A stretch of 64,000 bases of DNA from Gammaproteobacteria bacterium (GTDB lineage: Bacteria > Pseudomonadota > Gammaproteobacteria > Nitrococcales > Nitrococcaceae), in contig JAUILK010000015.1 in NCBI GenBank assembly GCA_030433275.1, forward strand, positions 1 through 64,000. Direction: 5' to 3'. Shown one piece after another: positions 1-8,807 of this stretch. The notes below the pieces were generated by a model, which worked only from the letters and a program-made list of their open reading frames with translations, was not told where the DNA came from and searched no databases. Each line of letters begins with the position of its first letter. Position 1 is the first letter of the stretch. The position numbers were made by a program, and so were the translations under genes.

Positions 1-56
1 CACGCGAAACTGGAAGCCCGTCGGCCCTGTGTGGCTGAATCCTGAGCCGGCACTAA

Positions 57-248
57 AAGCAGCATGACAGAGGCTCCAACTACCTTGACAGACACCGGCT
101 CAAGCGAGCCCACATGCAAGGAAAGAAGGTGTCGTTGTCCGTCGCTTTGAAAAATGAGCGTGCATACCAGTTTTATGAACGGCTCGGTTTTCGAGAGATA
201 AAACAGACCGAAACGCATAATTATTTGTCGTGCGAGCCACAGAGATGA
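57..248 (+). pseudogene. GNAT acetyltransferase, C-terminal fragment
   Basis: The frame is open after an in-frame TAA at 54-56 and ends at TGA 246-248. Its last 40 codons read like the end of a GNAT N-acetyltransferase. The signature NERAYQFYERLGF, which forms beta-strand and helix near the acetyl-CoA pocket, is followed by a short tail ending CEPQR. The upstream acetyl-CoA loop (Q/RxxGxG/A) is not readable in the preceding codons. Only about 60 residues remain of a family that is usually 140-180 residues, so this is a 5'-truncated remnant. The first possible ATG is at 114. It lies just left of the repeat-bounded island and may be debris of an adjacent insertion. Confidence 0.6.
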
Positions 249-372
249 ATCCTTTTCAGTTCCGAGCGCCTGCATGACAACCTGTTGCAGCGGACCGTGA
301 TGGATAGATAAAGGTGAAGGTCATACATGCGGTGCCCGGCAACTGAGCCAGGGCGGTTTCCCCCTAAAAATT

Positions 373-438
373 CCGTTCATGCTGAGGTCCTTCGGCTACT
401 TCTCAGGGCGGGCTTGTCGAAGCGCTCAGAGCGAACGG
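373..438. repeat. REP-like palindromic element
   Basis: An imperfect inverted repeat opens with ccgttcatgctgag and closes with cgctcagagcgaacgg. Its centre contains the ggcttgtcgaagc word. This matches the widespread extragenic palindrome family with TTCGACAAGCTCAG...GAACGG half-sites found in many proteobacteria. The rest of the 249-507 interval shows no convincing gene. Confidence 0.5.
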
Positions 439-507
439 GTTAATTAAATTAGCGTCGCTTAAATGCTTCGAGATTGGCGGCGCCCGACCGTCTACCGTTC
501 GTTATGA

Positions 508-537
508 CTACACGGCGATCGGGGCTTTGATGGCCGG
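508..537. repeat. Left 30-bp direct repeat (att-like copy of thyA 3' end)
   Basis: It begins ctacacggcgatcggggctt and is identical to 5858-5887 over 30 bases. Identity stops at both edges (538 versus 5888, and 507 versus 5857). Read on the minus strand it would encode PAIKAPIAV and a stop codon, with no thyA coding sequence attached. Confidence 0.85.
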
Positions 538-581
538 GTGCCACTCGTGCAATGTGCTCATCGCCCAGTTTTCTTACCATT

Positions 582-614
582 ATTAGTGCTAATGTTTTTG
601 GATCTGTCAGATCC
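582..614. promoter_or_regulatory. Two palindromes upstream of the helicase gene
   Basis: A perfect 12-bp palindrome, ATTAG-TG-CTAAT, occupies 582-593. A second perfect inverted repeat, GGATCTG-T-CAGATCC, occupies 600-614. Both lie 60-95 bases before the start codon of the helicase-nuclease gene, a usual position for operator or promoter elements. No regulator gene is seen in the island. Confidence 0.3.
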
Positions 615-665
615 ATGGTCATTCAACACCTGATAGCTACGAGAGAGTGGGATTTTAACAGGGAA

Positions 666-674
666 GGGGGGGGG
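666..674 (+). repeat. G9 homopolymer in the ribosome-binding region
   Basis: Nine consecutive G residues sit two bases before the ATG at 677. They are preceded by gggaa, so the tract overlaps the Shine-Dalgarno region. Slipped-strand changes in its length would alter the distance between ribosome-binding site and start codon. Confidence 0.7.
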
Positions 675-676
675 CT

Positions 677-3600
677 ATGCCTATACAGGAGGTTACACAG
701 ACGGCACATCAGATTTTTGATTATCTGATCGACTGGGAGCAGCAGACTCGTAAGCCGTTCTTTCGCATCACCGATCATCAGGATCTAGTGATCGAGGAAG
801 CCGAGCTGGTTGGGCTTCCTGGAATCGAGTTCGACGTTGCCGGTAGCGAGGCTGACACGTGGCTTGTGCTCGAGCGGCTGCGTCCAGAGTCACCACCCCA
901 GCCGCCTGAACTAATCGCCGAATTTCTTGCCTTGAAGAACAATCCCGACGCTGATCCGGGTGTGTATGAAGCGATCGAAGTGCACCGCGATGACCTGCCG
1001 GAGACTCTCGCCGGGGTGGCCGCCGCAGCCAGTGTAATGCCCGAACCGGACGTGGATGGCCTGGTGCGCCTGGCCTTGGAAGATCTCCCAGCTGTGGCAA
1101 GCGAGATTAATCGTTGGGTGGCAGACGAATGGCGACGCTGGACAGAGCGGGAACGGCCGCGCCGACGCACAATCAAGCTCTATGAGGCACTCTTTCGGCT
1201 TCAGAAGCGTATCGAGGAGGAGGGCACGGAGTCACCCACGGAGCTTGTATGGGGGCTTGGGCGTTGCACTTGGAATCATTCGAGTGCCCACATCGATTAC
1301 CCTCTCCTCACGCGCCGGGTGGAGATCGAGATTGACGAGCGGCTCAACATTGTCGTTCGCCCCACGCAGCACGAGCCGGTGATCGAAACTGAGCGGTTGG
1401 AGCGTCTCGGTATCGATAGCGCGGCCACGGTGCGCGATTTCGCGAGGCAACTCATCGCCGACGACGATGCCATTGAGATGGCACCTTGCAATCGCGAGTC
1501 CTACGCCGATATCGCGCGCCAAGCGGCAAGCCACCTACACGAGCGCGGCGAATACTTTCCCTACGAGCGCGTCGACGAAGGTGATCGCCGCAACCCGGCG
1601 GCGCGCGACTACCCGCGCCTGAACGATACTTGGGTGCTCTTCGCCCGGCGCCGGGGCACCCATATCTTCGCCGAAGATGTCCGGCGCCTCAAGGAATCAT
1701 TGGAAGAAAGCGAGCGTACGCCGTCAATTCTTGAGGCTATCGTCAAAGGGCCTCCCGCGGAGCAGAAGGGTTTCGAACGCATTAACTATCGTGGATTTGC
1801 CGGGATAGCGAGCGGCGGGGGAAGCCTTGCCTTCGGGCGCGAGCACATTCCGTCTGAGGCGCGCGAGCTCTACTTTCCGAAGCCCTATAACACCGAGCAG
1901 GTGCAGATTGTCGAGCGGCTCGACCAATCCGATGGTGTCGTCGTCCAAGGGCCGCCGGGTACCGGCAAGTCGCATACGATCGCCAATATTATCTGCCACT
2001 ACCTCGCCACCGGCAGACGCGTACTCGTGACCTCCAAGGGCGAGTCGGCGCTTGAGGTGTTGCGCGACCATCTTCCCCCACCCCTACGCTCGCTCGCGAT
2101 CAGTCTGCTCACGAGCGAGCGCGAAGGACTGAGGCAACTAGAGCGTTCGGTAGGCTCCATCGCCGGTCAACTCGCCATCCTCAACGAGCGGGAGCTCGAA
2201 CGTGATATCCGCGATAACCGGCATAGGGTGGATACTTATCATGAGAAGATTGCGGGGATCGACGGTGAACTAGAAGAGATCGCGGGGACACATCTTTCGA
2301 ATCTTGAGGTGCGCGGCAAGCAGTACCGCCCCGAGGACTTGGCCTGCTGGGTGGTGGAGGCGCGCTCCCGTCACGGTTGGCTGGAGGACCGCCCAAAGGG
2401 CATCATTGGAAACATGCCTTTCAGAGAGGCCGATCTCGACGAGCTTCGCGCCATTCGTGATCGCGCCGGGGATCGCTGGATCCATTTGAGCGTGGCAACC
2501 CCGGCGCTCGCGGAGCTGCCAACTGAGCAGAGCATCGTCGAGACGCACCGGCACCTTCGCTCGCGGGTGGCGCTTCTTGAAGCGGCCGCAGTTGGGGAGG
2601 TGCTGGAATTTGATTCTCACGCCTTGCGCAAGGCCAAGGAGCTTGAGGATGGCCTGAAGGAGTATCGCGAGCATCTGGACTTGCTGAGGAGCGACTGGGA
2701 GCGGCGGCTACGTGTGGACTTCGCTGAAGAGGGCGAGGCAGGCCAGCATATCGATGCCATCGAGCAATGGCTTTCAGAAGTCGAGTTGCTTGAGGAGCGG
2801 CGGAAACCGCTTATCGGGCGTGCCATTGAGTTAGAGAATGGCGCGCTCTCTGAGTTGAAGTTTCATAAGGCACTTGCCCGGGGCGCGGCCGGTAAAAAAC
2901 CGGTAGGGCTTTTCGATGCGGGCGCTATCAAGGAGGCAATCGCCGCGGTGCGCCTGGACGGTGAACCGCCGCGCGATGCCGAGCAGTGGACGCTCGTTCG
3001 CGATACTGCAGCATTGCGCCGTGATGCGCGTCAGGCGCTTGTGCGCTGGAATGCGCTGGCCGAGGAGATTGGTGCGCCAGCCGAGGATACGCCGCCCCAG
3101 CATGCGCCGCGTCGCATTGCTGAGATCGCGGACGCCTGCCGGCGCGCTTGCCGTTTGGGCCGGGAGTTTGATCGACGCCTCCCCGGCTGGGTCCGTGCTC
3201 TTTTTGGGCCTGGAAAAGAGACCCTTCTCGCCGATGATGCCGGACTCGATCGGTTACACCGCTCGCTTGATGCTGGTATCCAGCGCGCCGATCACGACAT
3301 AGCATTGCGGCGGTTGCGTGAGTTCCGCAAGCGTCTAACGGCCTACTCGGACCCCATTTCCGAGCGTGCCCGCGAGATCATCCAGAGACTTGGTGATGAG
3401 GATTTCAGGCGCGATGCGTTAGAGTCGGCATGGCATGCGCTGCGCGAAGACCTGCGCCGAATCGAGAGCCTAGAGGCAGATTTCGAGCGCGCCGGCGAGA
3501 TCATAAAATCCATCCGAGAAGCTGGTGCGCCGCGGTGGGCGGATCGTCTCGAGCATGGGGTTCCCGGTGCTGAGGGTGATACTTCACTGCTGCCATCGGA

Positions 3601-5785
3601 TGCGAGCGAGGCTTGGGTGTGGGCGCAGAGTGCGGCCTATATAGAGGCCATCGATCAGCGAGACCGCCTCCAGATGCTCTCCGCCGCACGCTCTGAAGCG
3701 GAGCGCTATCTCGCCCAAGCTCACCAGCACACAGTGGAACTGAGCACTTGGCTTGCTATCAAGCGCAACACCACGAGTAGCATCAGCGCCGCCCTTCAGG
3801 CCTATCTCAAGGCAATCAAAAGCATCGGCAGTGGTACAGGCAAGCGCGCTGTGCGCTACCGGCGTGAGGCACAGCGCGCGCTGAAGACCGCTCACCAAGC
3901 TGTGCCCTGCTGGATTATGCCGCATCACCGAGTTTCGGAGTCACTGCCGCCGGAGTTTGGGAGCTTCGATCTTGTGATCATCGATGAGGCTTCACAGTCC
4001 GATGCTTGGGCGCTTCCGTCACTCCTGCGGGGCAAGAAAATCCTTATCGTCGGCGACGACAAACAGGTATCGCCGGGTGCTGTCGCGGTCCCCGAGGAAA
4101 CGATTCGGCGTATGCAGGGGAAGCACCTCGCTTCGGCCGTATATGGTTCCTTCCTACTTCCGGACCGCTCGATTTATGATCTTGCGAGCACGCTTTTCGC
4201 CGAGAACATCATCCGGCTACGCGAGCACTTCCGCTGCGTGGAGCCAATCATCCAGTTCTCTTCGCGGGAATTCTACGGCAACGAGATCAAGCCGCTGCGC
4301 ATTCCGAAGCCATCCGAGCGGATTGACCCACCCCTTGTCGATGTATTCGTCGAGGATGGATCGCGCGACGCCAGGCGACAGACAAACGAGGCTGAGGCCG
4401 AGGCAATCGTCGATGAGATTGCACGCCTTGTAGATGATGTGCGCTATGCTGGGCGCAGCATTGGCGTAGTGACGTTGCTCGGGCATCAGCAGGCGAATCT
4501 GCTGCGGGAGCGTATCTATCAGCGTATCGGTAGTGAGGCTTGGCAGGCCCATAACCTCCACGTTGGCGAGCCGAGCAACTTTCAGGGGCGTGAGGCCGAT
4601 ATCGTAATGCTCTCCATGGTGGTCTGCCCGGCGCAGTTGAAGGCAGCCACGCTACCAAGCGACGAGCAGCGCTTCAACGTTGCTGCTTCCCGGGCACGCG
4701 ATCGACTCTATGTCTTTCACAGCGTTCCGCGTGAGCGCCTGAGCAAGCGAGATCTTCGCGCGCGGTTGCTCGATCACCTTCAGGTACCGATCGAGCATGG
4801 ACCGAGGCCTGATGTCTCCGAGCTTAGGGATCTCTGCCAGTCAGGCTTCGAGGCCGCGGTCTTCGATGCGCTTGTAAAGCGCGGCTATCGGGTCACCCCA
4901 CAGGTACGCGCCGGGGGCTACTCAATCGATCTAGTGGTTGAGGGCGACAATGATGCGCTCCTCGCTATCGAGCTCGATGGGGATCAGTATCACATCGACC
5001 GCTGGATCGAGGACATGCACCGGCAGCGGGTGCTCGAACGCATGGGCTGGCGGTTTTGGCGTTGCTGGGGCTCCTCCTATACGCTCGACTCCGAGAGCTG
5101 CCTCGCTGACCTCGAGGGGCGCCTCGCCGCAATCGGTATTTTGCCGAACGGTGGGATAGGCGGGGCGCCGAGCCGTTACACGGAGTATCGTCGAGTGCGT
5201 GGCCTATCCGGTGAAGACGCTGCAGGGATGGCGTGGCCTTTGGAGACCGAAAAGCGCAAGAGCAAGGCAACAAATGCAGCTGAGGATGTCGGGGTGGAAA
5301 CGTCGATGGTAACTGCTTTGGTTGGGGCAACCACGAAGTCCGGTGAAATGGCGCCACGCACCCTCCAGGGCGGTGAAGTGCCGACGCGCCCTGGTTGCGC
5401 CCAGGGAGTTCTGTTTCCTGACCCCTATGACCAGGCTATCCCGGGCAGTTTCGAAGAAGCTACCATCGTCCGCGGCGATGATGCCGGAGAGCTTGCTGCA
5501 ACGGAGAGCGTGCCAACCGAGGAATTACCTCCACCAGGTCAGGTCTCAGCGCGTGTGGTGGAGATCAACGATGTAGTTGTCTATGAGACCGTGGATAAGC
5601 GCCGCCAGCAGGGCCGAGCGCAAATCGTCTCCGGCAATTCGAAACCTGACTACGGCATTCTCAATCGTGAGACGCCGTATGGCGTGGCGCTGCTCGGTGC
5701 CAGTGTGGGCGAGATTGTTACTGCGATGATGCCCGGCAACCGTCGAGTGCAGTTGCAGATACTTGGCATTGAGAGACCAGAATAG
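677..5785 (+). CDS. SF1 helicase - Vsr-like nuclease - GreA/GreB-like domain fusion
   Basis: This 1702-residue protein probably binds and cuts nucleic acid. About 400 N-terminal residues of unrecognised type precede a superfamily 1 helicase core. Walker A is GPPGTGKS at 425-432 and Walker B is VIIDEASQ with D1103/E1104. Later motifs include GDDKQVSP, EHFRC, NFQGREADIV and NVAASRARDRLYV. A long helical insertion separates Walker A and B, as in AAA_11/AAA_12 Upf1-like helicases. Residues about 1389-1490 resemble the Vsr/MTES_1575 PD-(D/E)XK fold, with D1418 and the E1432-x-D1434 strand. Residues about 1627-1702 resemble the C-terminal FKBP-like domain of GreA/GreB. Helicase-Vsr single-gene proteins are known among phage-defence candidates; defence here is inferred. 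The gene is alone within a thyA-flanking repeat pair. Confidence 0.85.
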   Translation: MPIQEVTQTAHQIFDYLIDWEQQTRKPFFRITDHQDLVIEEAELVGLPGIEFDVAGSEADTWLVLERLRPESPPQPPELIAEFLALKNNPDADPGVYEAIEVHRDDLPETLAGVAAAASVMPEPDVDGLVRLALEDLPAVASEINRWVADEWRRWTERERPRRRTIKLYEALFRLQKRIEEEGTESPTELVWGLGRCTWNHSSAHIDYPLLTRRVEIEIDERLNIVVRPTQHEPVIETERLERLGIDSAATVRDFARQLIADDDAIEMAPCNRESYADIARQAASHLHERGEYFPYERVDEGDRRNPAARDYPRLNDTWVLFARRRGTHIFAEDVRRLKESLEESERTPSILEAIVKGPPAEQKGFERINYRGFAGIASGGGSLAFGREHIPSEARELYFPKPYNTEQVQIVERLDQSDGVVVQGPPGTGKSHTIANIICHYLATGRRVLVTSKGESALEVLRDHLPPPLRSLAISLLTSEREGLRQLERSVGSIAGQLAILNERELERDIRDNRHRVDTYHEKIAGIDGELEEIAGTHLSNLEVRGKQYRPEDLACWVVEARSRHGWLEDRPKGIIGNMPFREADLDELRAIRDRAGDRWIHLSVATPALAELPTEQSIVETHRHLRSRVALLEAAAVGEVLEFDSHALRKAKELEDGLKEYREHLDLLRSDWERRLRVDFAEEGEAGQHIDAIEQWLSEVELLEERRKPLIGRAIELENGALSELKFHKALARGAAGKKPVGLFDAGAIKEAIAAVRLDGEPPRDAEQWTLVRDTAALRRDARQALVRWNALAEEIGAPAEDTPPQHAPRRIAEIADACRRACRLGREFDRRLPGWVRALFGPGKETLLADDAGLDRLHRSLDAGIQRADHDIALRRLREFRKRLTAYSDPISERAREIIQRLGDEDFRRDALESAWHALREDLRRIESLEADFERAGEIIKSIREAGAPRWADRLEHGVPGAEGDTSLLPSDASEAWVWAQSAAYIEAIDQRDRLQMLSAARSEAERYLAQAHQHTVELSTWLAIKRNTTSSISAALQAYLKAIKSIGSGTGKRAVRYRREAQRALKTAHQAVPCWIMPHHRVSESLPPEFGSFDLVIIDEASQSDAWALPSLLRGKKILIVGDDKQVSPGAVAVPEETIRRMQGKHLASAVYGSFLLPDRSIYDLASTLFAENIIRLREHFRCVEPIIQFSSREFYGNEIKPLRIPKPSERIDPPLVDVFVEDGSRDARRQTNEAEAEAIVDEIARLVDDVRYAGRSIGVVTLLGHQQANLLRERIYQRIGSEAWQAHNLHVGEPSNFQGREADIVMLSMVVCPAQLKAATLPSDEQRFNVAASRARDRLYVFHSVPRERLSKRDLRARLLDHLQVPIEHGPRPDVSELRDLCQSGFEAAVFDALVKRGYRVTPQVRAGGYSIDLVVEGDNDALLAIELDGDQYHIDRWIEDMHRQRVLERMGWRFWRCWGSSYTLDSESCLADLEGRLAAIGILPNGGIGGAPSRYTEYRRVRGLSGEDAAGMAWPLETEKRKSKATNAAEDVGVETSMVTALVGATTKSGEMAPRTLQGGEVPTRPGCAQGVLFPDPYDQAIPGSFEEATIVRGDDAGELAATESVPTEELPPPGQVSARVVEINDVVVYETVDKRRQQGRAQIVSGNSKPDYGILNRETPYGVALLGASVGEIVTAMMPGNRRVQLQILGIERPE

Positions 5786-5801
5786 CCGTGACTAAAAAAC
5801 T

Positions 5802-5830
5802 AATTGTGTTCCCTCAAGCTGGCCACAATT
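5802..5830 (+). terminator. Weak hairpin after the helicase gene
   Basis: AATTGTG at 5802-5808 pairs with CACAATT at 5824-5830 across a 15-base loop. A tctcttt stretch follows. The stem is short and AT-rich, so this is only a possible terminator. Confidence 0.25.
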
Positions 5831-5857
5831 TCTCTTTGTCGCTAGGGGTTGTCAATG

Positions 5858-5887
5858 CTACACGGCGATCGGGGCTTTGATGGCCGG
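5858..5887. repeat. Right 30-bp direct repeat (att-like, inside thyA)
   Basis: This is the last nine codons and stop of thyA on the minus strand, identical to 508-537. It marks the probable junction at which the island joined the chromosome, leaving thyA intact. Confidence 0.85.
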
Positions 5888-6691
5888 ATGTGGATCGTAG
5901 CCGACGATCTCGAAATCATCATAGCAATAGTCGAAAATCGAGTCGGGTTTGCGTGTGATGATCAGCTTCGGCAACGGGCGGGGCGCCCGGGAGAGTTGGA
6001 GTTCGGCCTGTTCCAGATGGTTGGAGTACACGTGGACATCGCCACCGGTCCAGACGAAATCGCCGGCCGCCAGGCCGCATTCTTGGGCGATCATATGGGT
6101 AAGCAAGGCGTAGCTGGCAATATTGAACGGCAGACCCAGAAATACATCGCAGCTGCGCTGGTAGAGCTGGCAGGACAGTTTGCTCCCGGCGATATAGAAC
6201 TGGAACAGGGCATGGCAAGCGGGCAAGGCCATCCGGCCTTGGGCAACGTTTGCTTGCGGGCTCAGGGATTCGTCCGGCAGGTATTCGACGTTCCACGCGC
6301 TGACGATGTGGCGGCGTGAGTTCGGGTTCTGCTTGATACCTTCGATCACGTTCGTAATCTGATCGATTGTGCCACCATCCTGAGTCGGCCACTTGCGCCA
6401 CTGTGGTCCATAAATGGGTCCCAACTCGCCGTGCTCGTCGGCCCACTCATCCCAAATGCGTACCCCATTCTCCTTTAGATAGTCGATGTTGCTCTCGCCG
6501 GAGAGAAACCAGAGTAACTCATGGACGATGGAGCGTAGATGCAGCCGTTTGGTGGTAAGCAGTGGTAAGCCTTGTTGCAGATCGAAACGCATCTGATAGC
6601 CAAACACGGACAGCGTGCCGGTTCCCGTGCGGTCGCTTTTCTGTGCGCCTTGGCGGAGGACATGGCGCAGCAGTTCCAGATACTGTTTCAT
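5858..6691 (-). CDS. thyA: Thymidylate synthase
   Basis: Makes dTMP from dUMP with methylene-tetrahydrofolate as carbon donor and reductant, in the cytoplasm. The 277-residue protein shows the whole ThyA fold. [11 protein letters not shown] lies near residues 21-31. The active-site cysteine is C159 in [11 protein letters not shown]. The nucleotide-binding [17 protein letters not shown] and the closing DVHVYSNH follow. It is about 13 residues longer than E. coli ThyA because of a small insertion before the catalytic loop (around [10 protein letters not shown]). It lies 67 bp downstream of lgt on the same strand, the usual lgt-thyA pair. Its last 30 bases are duplicated at 508-537, so a mobile island abuts its stop codon. 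Confidence 0.97.
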   Translation of the reverse strand: MKQYLELLRHVLRQGAQKSDRTGTGTLSVFGYQMRFDLQQGLPLLTTKRLHLRSIVHELLWFLSGESNIDYLKENGVRIWDEWADEHGELGPIYGPQWRKWPTQDGGTIDQITNVIEGIKQNPNSRRHIVSAWNVEYLPDESLSPQANVAQGRMALPACHALFQFYIAGSKLSCQLYQRSCDVFLGLPFNIASYALLTHMIAQECGLAAGDFVWTGGDVHVYSNHLEQAELQLSRAPRPLPKLIITRKPDSIFDYCYDDFEIVGYDPHPAIKAPIAV

Positions 6692-6758
6692 TGGACCGCC
6701 CGTGGGGTGCGTTCGTTGCCGGGGCCGTGGCTATGGCGTGCGTCACCTTGGATAGGTG

Positions 6759-7565
6759 TCATGCGTTCGTCGATCCGGCGCCTGCAAGTTGGCCACGATA
6801 AGCCCAGCTGAGCAAGCCCAGGCCGACGATAATCATCGGCAGGGAGAGAGCCTGCCCCATGGTGAGCCAGCCAAAGGCGAGGTAGCCGAGCTGGGGATCC
6901 GGCATGCGCACGAACTCCACCAGAAAACGAAACACACCATAGCAGAGCAGGAACAAGCCGGATACCGCGCCGGTCGGCCGTGTCTGTCGGGAGAACAGCC
7001 ATAGGACGGTGAACAGTATGACGCCTTCGAGCAGGAACTCGTAGAGCTGCGAGGGGTGCCGGGGTTGGAAACCCAATGGCGGATAGACCATGCCCCAAGG
7101 CAGGGTTGTTGGCGCACCCCAGAGCTCACCGTTGATGAAGTTGCCGATGCGTCCGGCCCCGAGCCCGATGGGCACCAGCGGAGCCACGAAGTCGATAACC
7201 CGCCAAAACGGCACCTCGATGCGCCGTGCGAACCACCAAGTCATGGCTATGACGCCGAGCAATCCTCCGTGGAAGCTCATCCCTCCGTGCCAGATTTGGA
7301 ACAGAGCCAAGGGATTGGCGAGCAGCTGATTCAAACCATAGAAGAGCATATACCCCATGCGCCCGCCGATTATGACCCCCAACGCGACGAACAGCATCAG
7401 GTCGTCGACTTGCTGGGGCTGGATCGGGAACTCAGGCCGCCGTGCCCGCCACCGACCGAGCCACCAGCCGGCTATGAAGCCGACCGCATACGTGATGCCA
7501 TACCAGTGAACAGCTAACGGACCGAGCCGAAAGGCGATCGGGTCGATGTCCGGGTAGTGCAGCAT
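6759..7565 (-). CDS. lgt: Prolipoprotein diacylglyceryl transferase
   Basis: An inner-membrane enzyme that moves diacylglyceryl from phosphatidylglycerol to the lipobox cysteine of prolipoproteins, the first step of lipoprotein maturation. The 268-residue protein has about seven hydrophobic segments. The Lgt signature [13 protein letters not shown] is at residues 138-150, with the essential arginine at 139. HGGMSFHGG is at 93-101, with the histidine equivalent to E. coli H103. Length is normal for the family. It starts the lgt-thyA operon and is divergent from the SH3-domain gene across a 265-bp interval. Confidence 0.97.
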   Translation of the reverse strand: MLHYPDIDPIAFRLGPLAVHWYGITYAVGFIAGWWLGRWRARRPEFPIQPQQVDDLMLFVALGVIIGGRMGYMLFYGLNQLLANPLALFQIWHGGMSFHGGLLGVIAMTWWFARRIEVPFWRVIDFVAPLVPIGLGAGRIGNFINGELWGAPTTLPWGMVYPPLGFQPRHPSQLYEFLLEGVILFTVLWLFSRQTRPTGAVSGLFLLCYGVFRFLVEFVRMPDPQLGYLAFGWLTMGQALSLPMIIVGLGLLSWAYRGQLAGAGSTNA

Positions 7566-7830
7566 TGGCGATCTCCGTGGGCTGCTGTTGGGCAGCTGCT
7601 GCGCCTGTGTAGCCTCTGACGGGCAATCGGTTCGATGCCATCAGCATTTAAGAGAGCGGTGTGCCGTGCGCGGGGTTCACCGCCATGATCGTGCAACTGG
7701 GTTCCATTGAATGGATTATTGCGCGTAGATTGCGCGATGGTATCCAGTCGGCATTAGTTTTTCGACCTGCGGGCATTCGCTACAATCGACAGCCTCAAGG
7801 AGGAACTTAGGCAGTCATAGGAGGTTTGCC

Positions 7831-8622
7831 GTGCACAGCCTGAATCATCCACGGGGGCGCTTCGAGAACGCAGCCATTTCAGCCAAGGCTCATTCGCTAT
7901 TCTACACGGCAAGGGATGGCTGTGCTGCGCTTGCAGAGGTGGTCCGACGGGGCAAGCTGTGCTCCAGAACCTCTCTCGGAGTGCTCTTCTGGCTTGGCCT
8001 GTTGGGCGTGCTCGGCAGTGCCTATGCCGGTCCTACCCGCTATGTGACCGACGAGTTCACGATCACGTTGCGCAGTGGTGCCGGCAACCAATACCGGATT
8101 CTAAAGCTTTTGCCAACGGGTACGGCCTTGGAAGTATTGGAGCGGGGCAAGGGCTGGACGCGGGTCGGTACCATTGAGGGGCGGCAAGGCTGGGTGTCCT
8201 CGCAGTATCTCATCGGCCACCCGCCAGCGGTGCAGCGTTTGCGACAGATCAGTGCCGAGCTGGCGCAACGGCAGGCGCAGGATGATCAAATCAAACAGCA
8301 GATGGAGAAGACTCAGCAGCAACTTGCGCAAGCACGTGAGCGTATGCGAGCGCTCTCTAGCGAGCGCGCTCAGCTTTCCCAGCGGCTCGACGCCTCCCGT
8401 GAAGGGTTCAAGTTGGCCACCGAGAACAAGCGGCTCAAAAAAAAGGTCATCGATCTTGAGCGACGCCTTCAGGATCTGACCAACGAGACCGAACGCCTTG
8501 CTGACCGCAGCCGTCAAGACTGGTTTCTGGTGGGTTCGGGCGTGTTGTTCGCTGGTATGCTGGTAGGCGTCATTATGACGCGTATCCGCTGGCGGCGTCG
8601 TTCCTCGTGGGGAGATTTGTGA
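7831..8622 (+). CDS. SH3-domain, coiled-coil envelope protein (TIGR04211/YgiM type)
   Basis: Probably a membrane-anchored periplasmic protein. After a hydrophobic segment (about residues 47-66, ending SAYAGP) comes a bacterial SH3 domain. It contains the motif LRSGAGNQYRILKLLPTGT and ends GWVSSQYL. A charged coiled coil follows (about 135-235), then a C-terminal membrane segment (LVGSGVLFAGMLVGVIM) and a basic tail. The layout matches the TIGR04211 family. The GTG at 7831 has an ideal AGGAGG six bases upstream, so I chose it. However, it leaves about 45 residues before the signal segment, and a GTG at 7939 would give a conventional signal peptide. An A8 run lies inside the coding sequence near 8437. 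Confidence 0.8.
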   Translation: MHSLNHPRGRFENAAISAKAHSLFYTARDGCAALAEVVRRGKLCSRTSLGVLFWLGLLGVLGSAYAGPTRYVTDEFTITLRSGAGNQYRILKLLPTGTALEVLERGKGWTRVGTIEGRQGWVSSQYLIGHPPAVQRLRQISAELAQRQAQDDQIKQQMEKTQQQLAQARERMRALSSERAQLSQRLDASREGFKLATENKRLKKKVIDLERRLQDLTNETERLADRSRQDWFLVGSGVLFAGMLVGVIMTRIRWRRRSSWGDL

Positions 8623-8807
8623 GATCCTTTAAAGGGAGAAGTATGGGCTGTCTATGGCCCGATGTCATGTAAAACCACCGCATTAGGCATTACGGCCGAT
8701 TGGTGTGGTTAGCTGGAATGTGGCACGGTCGTGGATGGAGCAACCCCGAACGGTCAGCCCGAAGAGCAACCGCGGGCCAGATCAGCCAGCTGGATAAGGA
8801 GTACGCC

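Larger units (their letters stand above)
508..5887. mobile_element. Repeat-bounded island inserted at the 3' end of thyA
   Basis: A perfect 30-bp direct repeat lies at 508-537 and 5858-5887. The right copy is the authentic 3' end of thyA on the minus strand: nine codons plus the stop. The left copy is a second version of that end, attached to no thyA body. Duplication of a gene's 3' end on both sides of foreign DNA is what site-specific recombinases leave when they integrate at a gene end and rebuild it. The 5350-bp unit contains one large gene and no integrase. It is therefore either mobilised in trans, a decayed remnant, or one part of a larger array that continues left of the window. Confidence 0.65.

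Noticed and set aside
8437-8444. A8 run in the SH3-domain gene as a phase-variation switch
   Set aside because: The run encodes lysines within a normal coiled coil and the frame is intact; nothing else points to switching.
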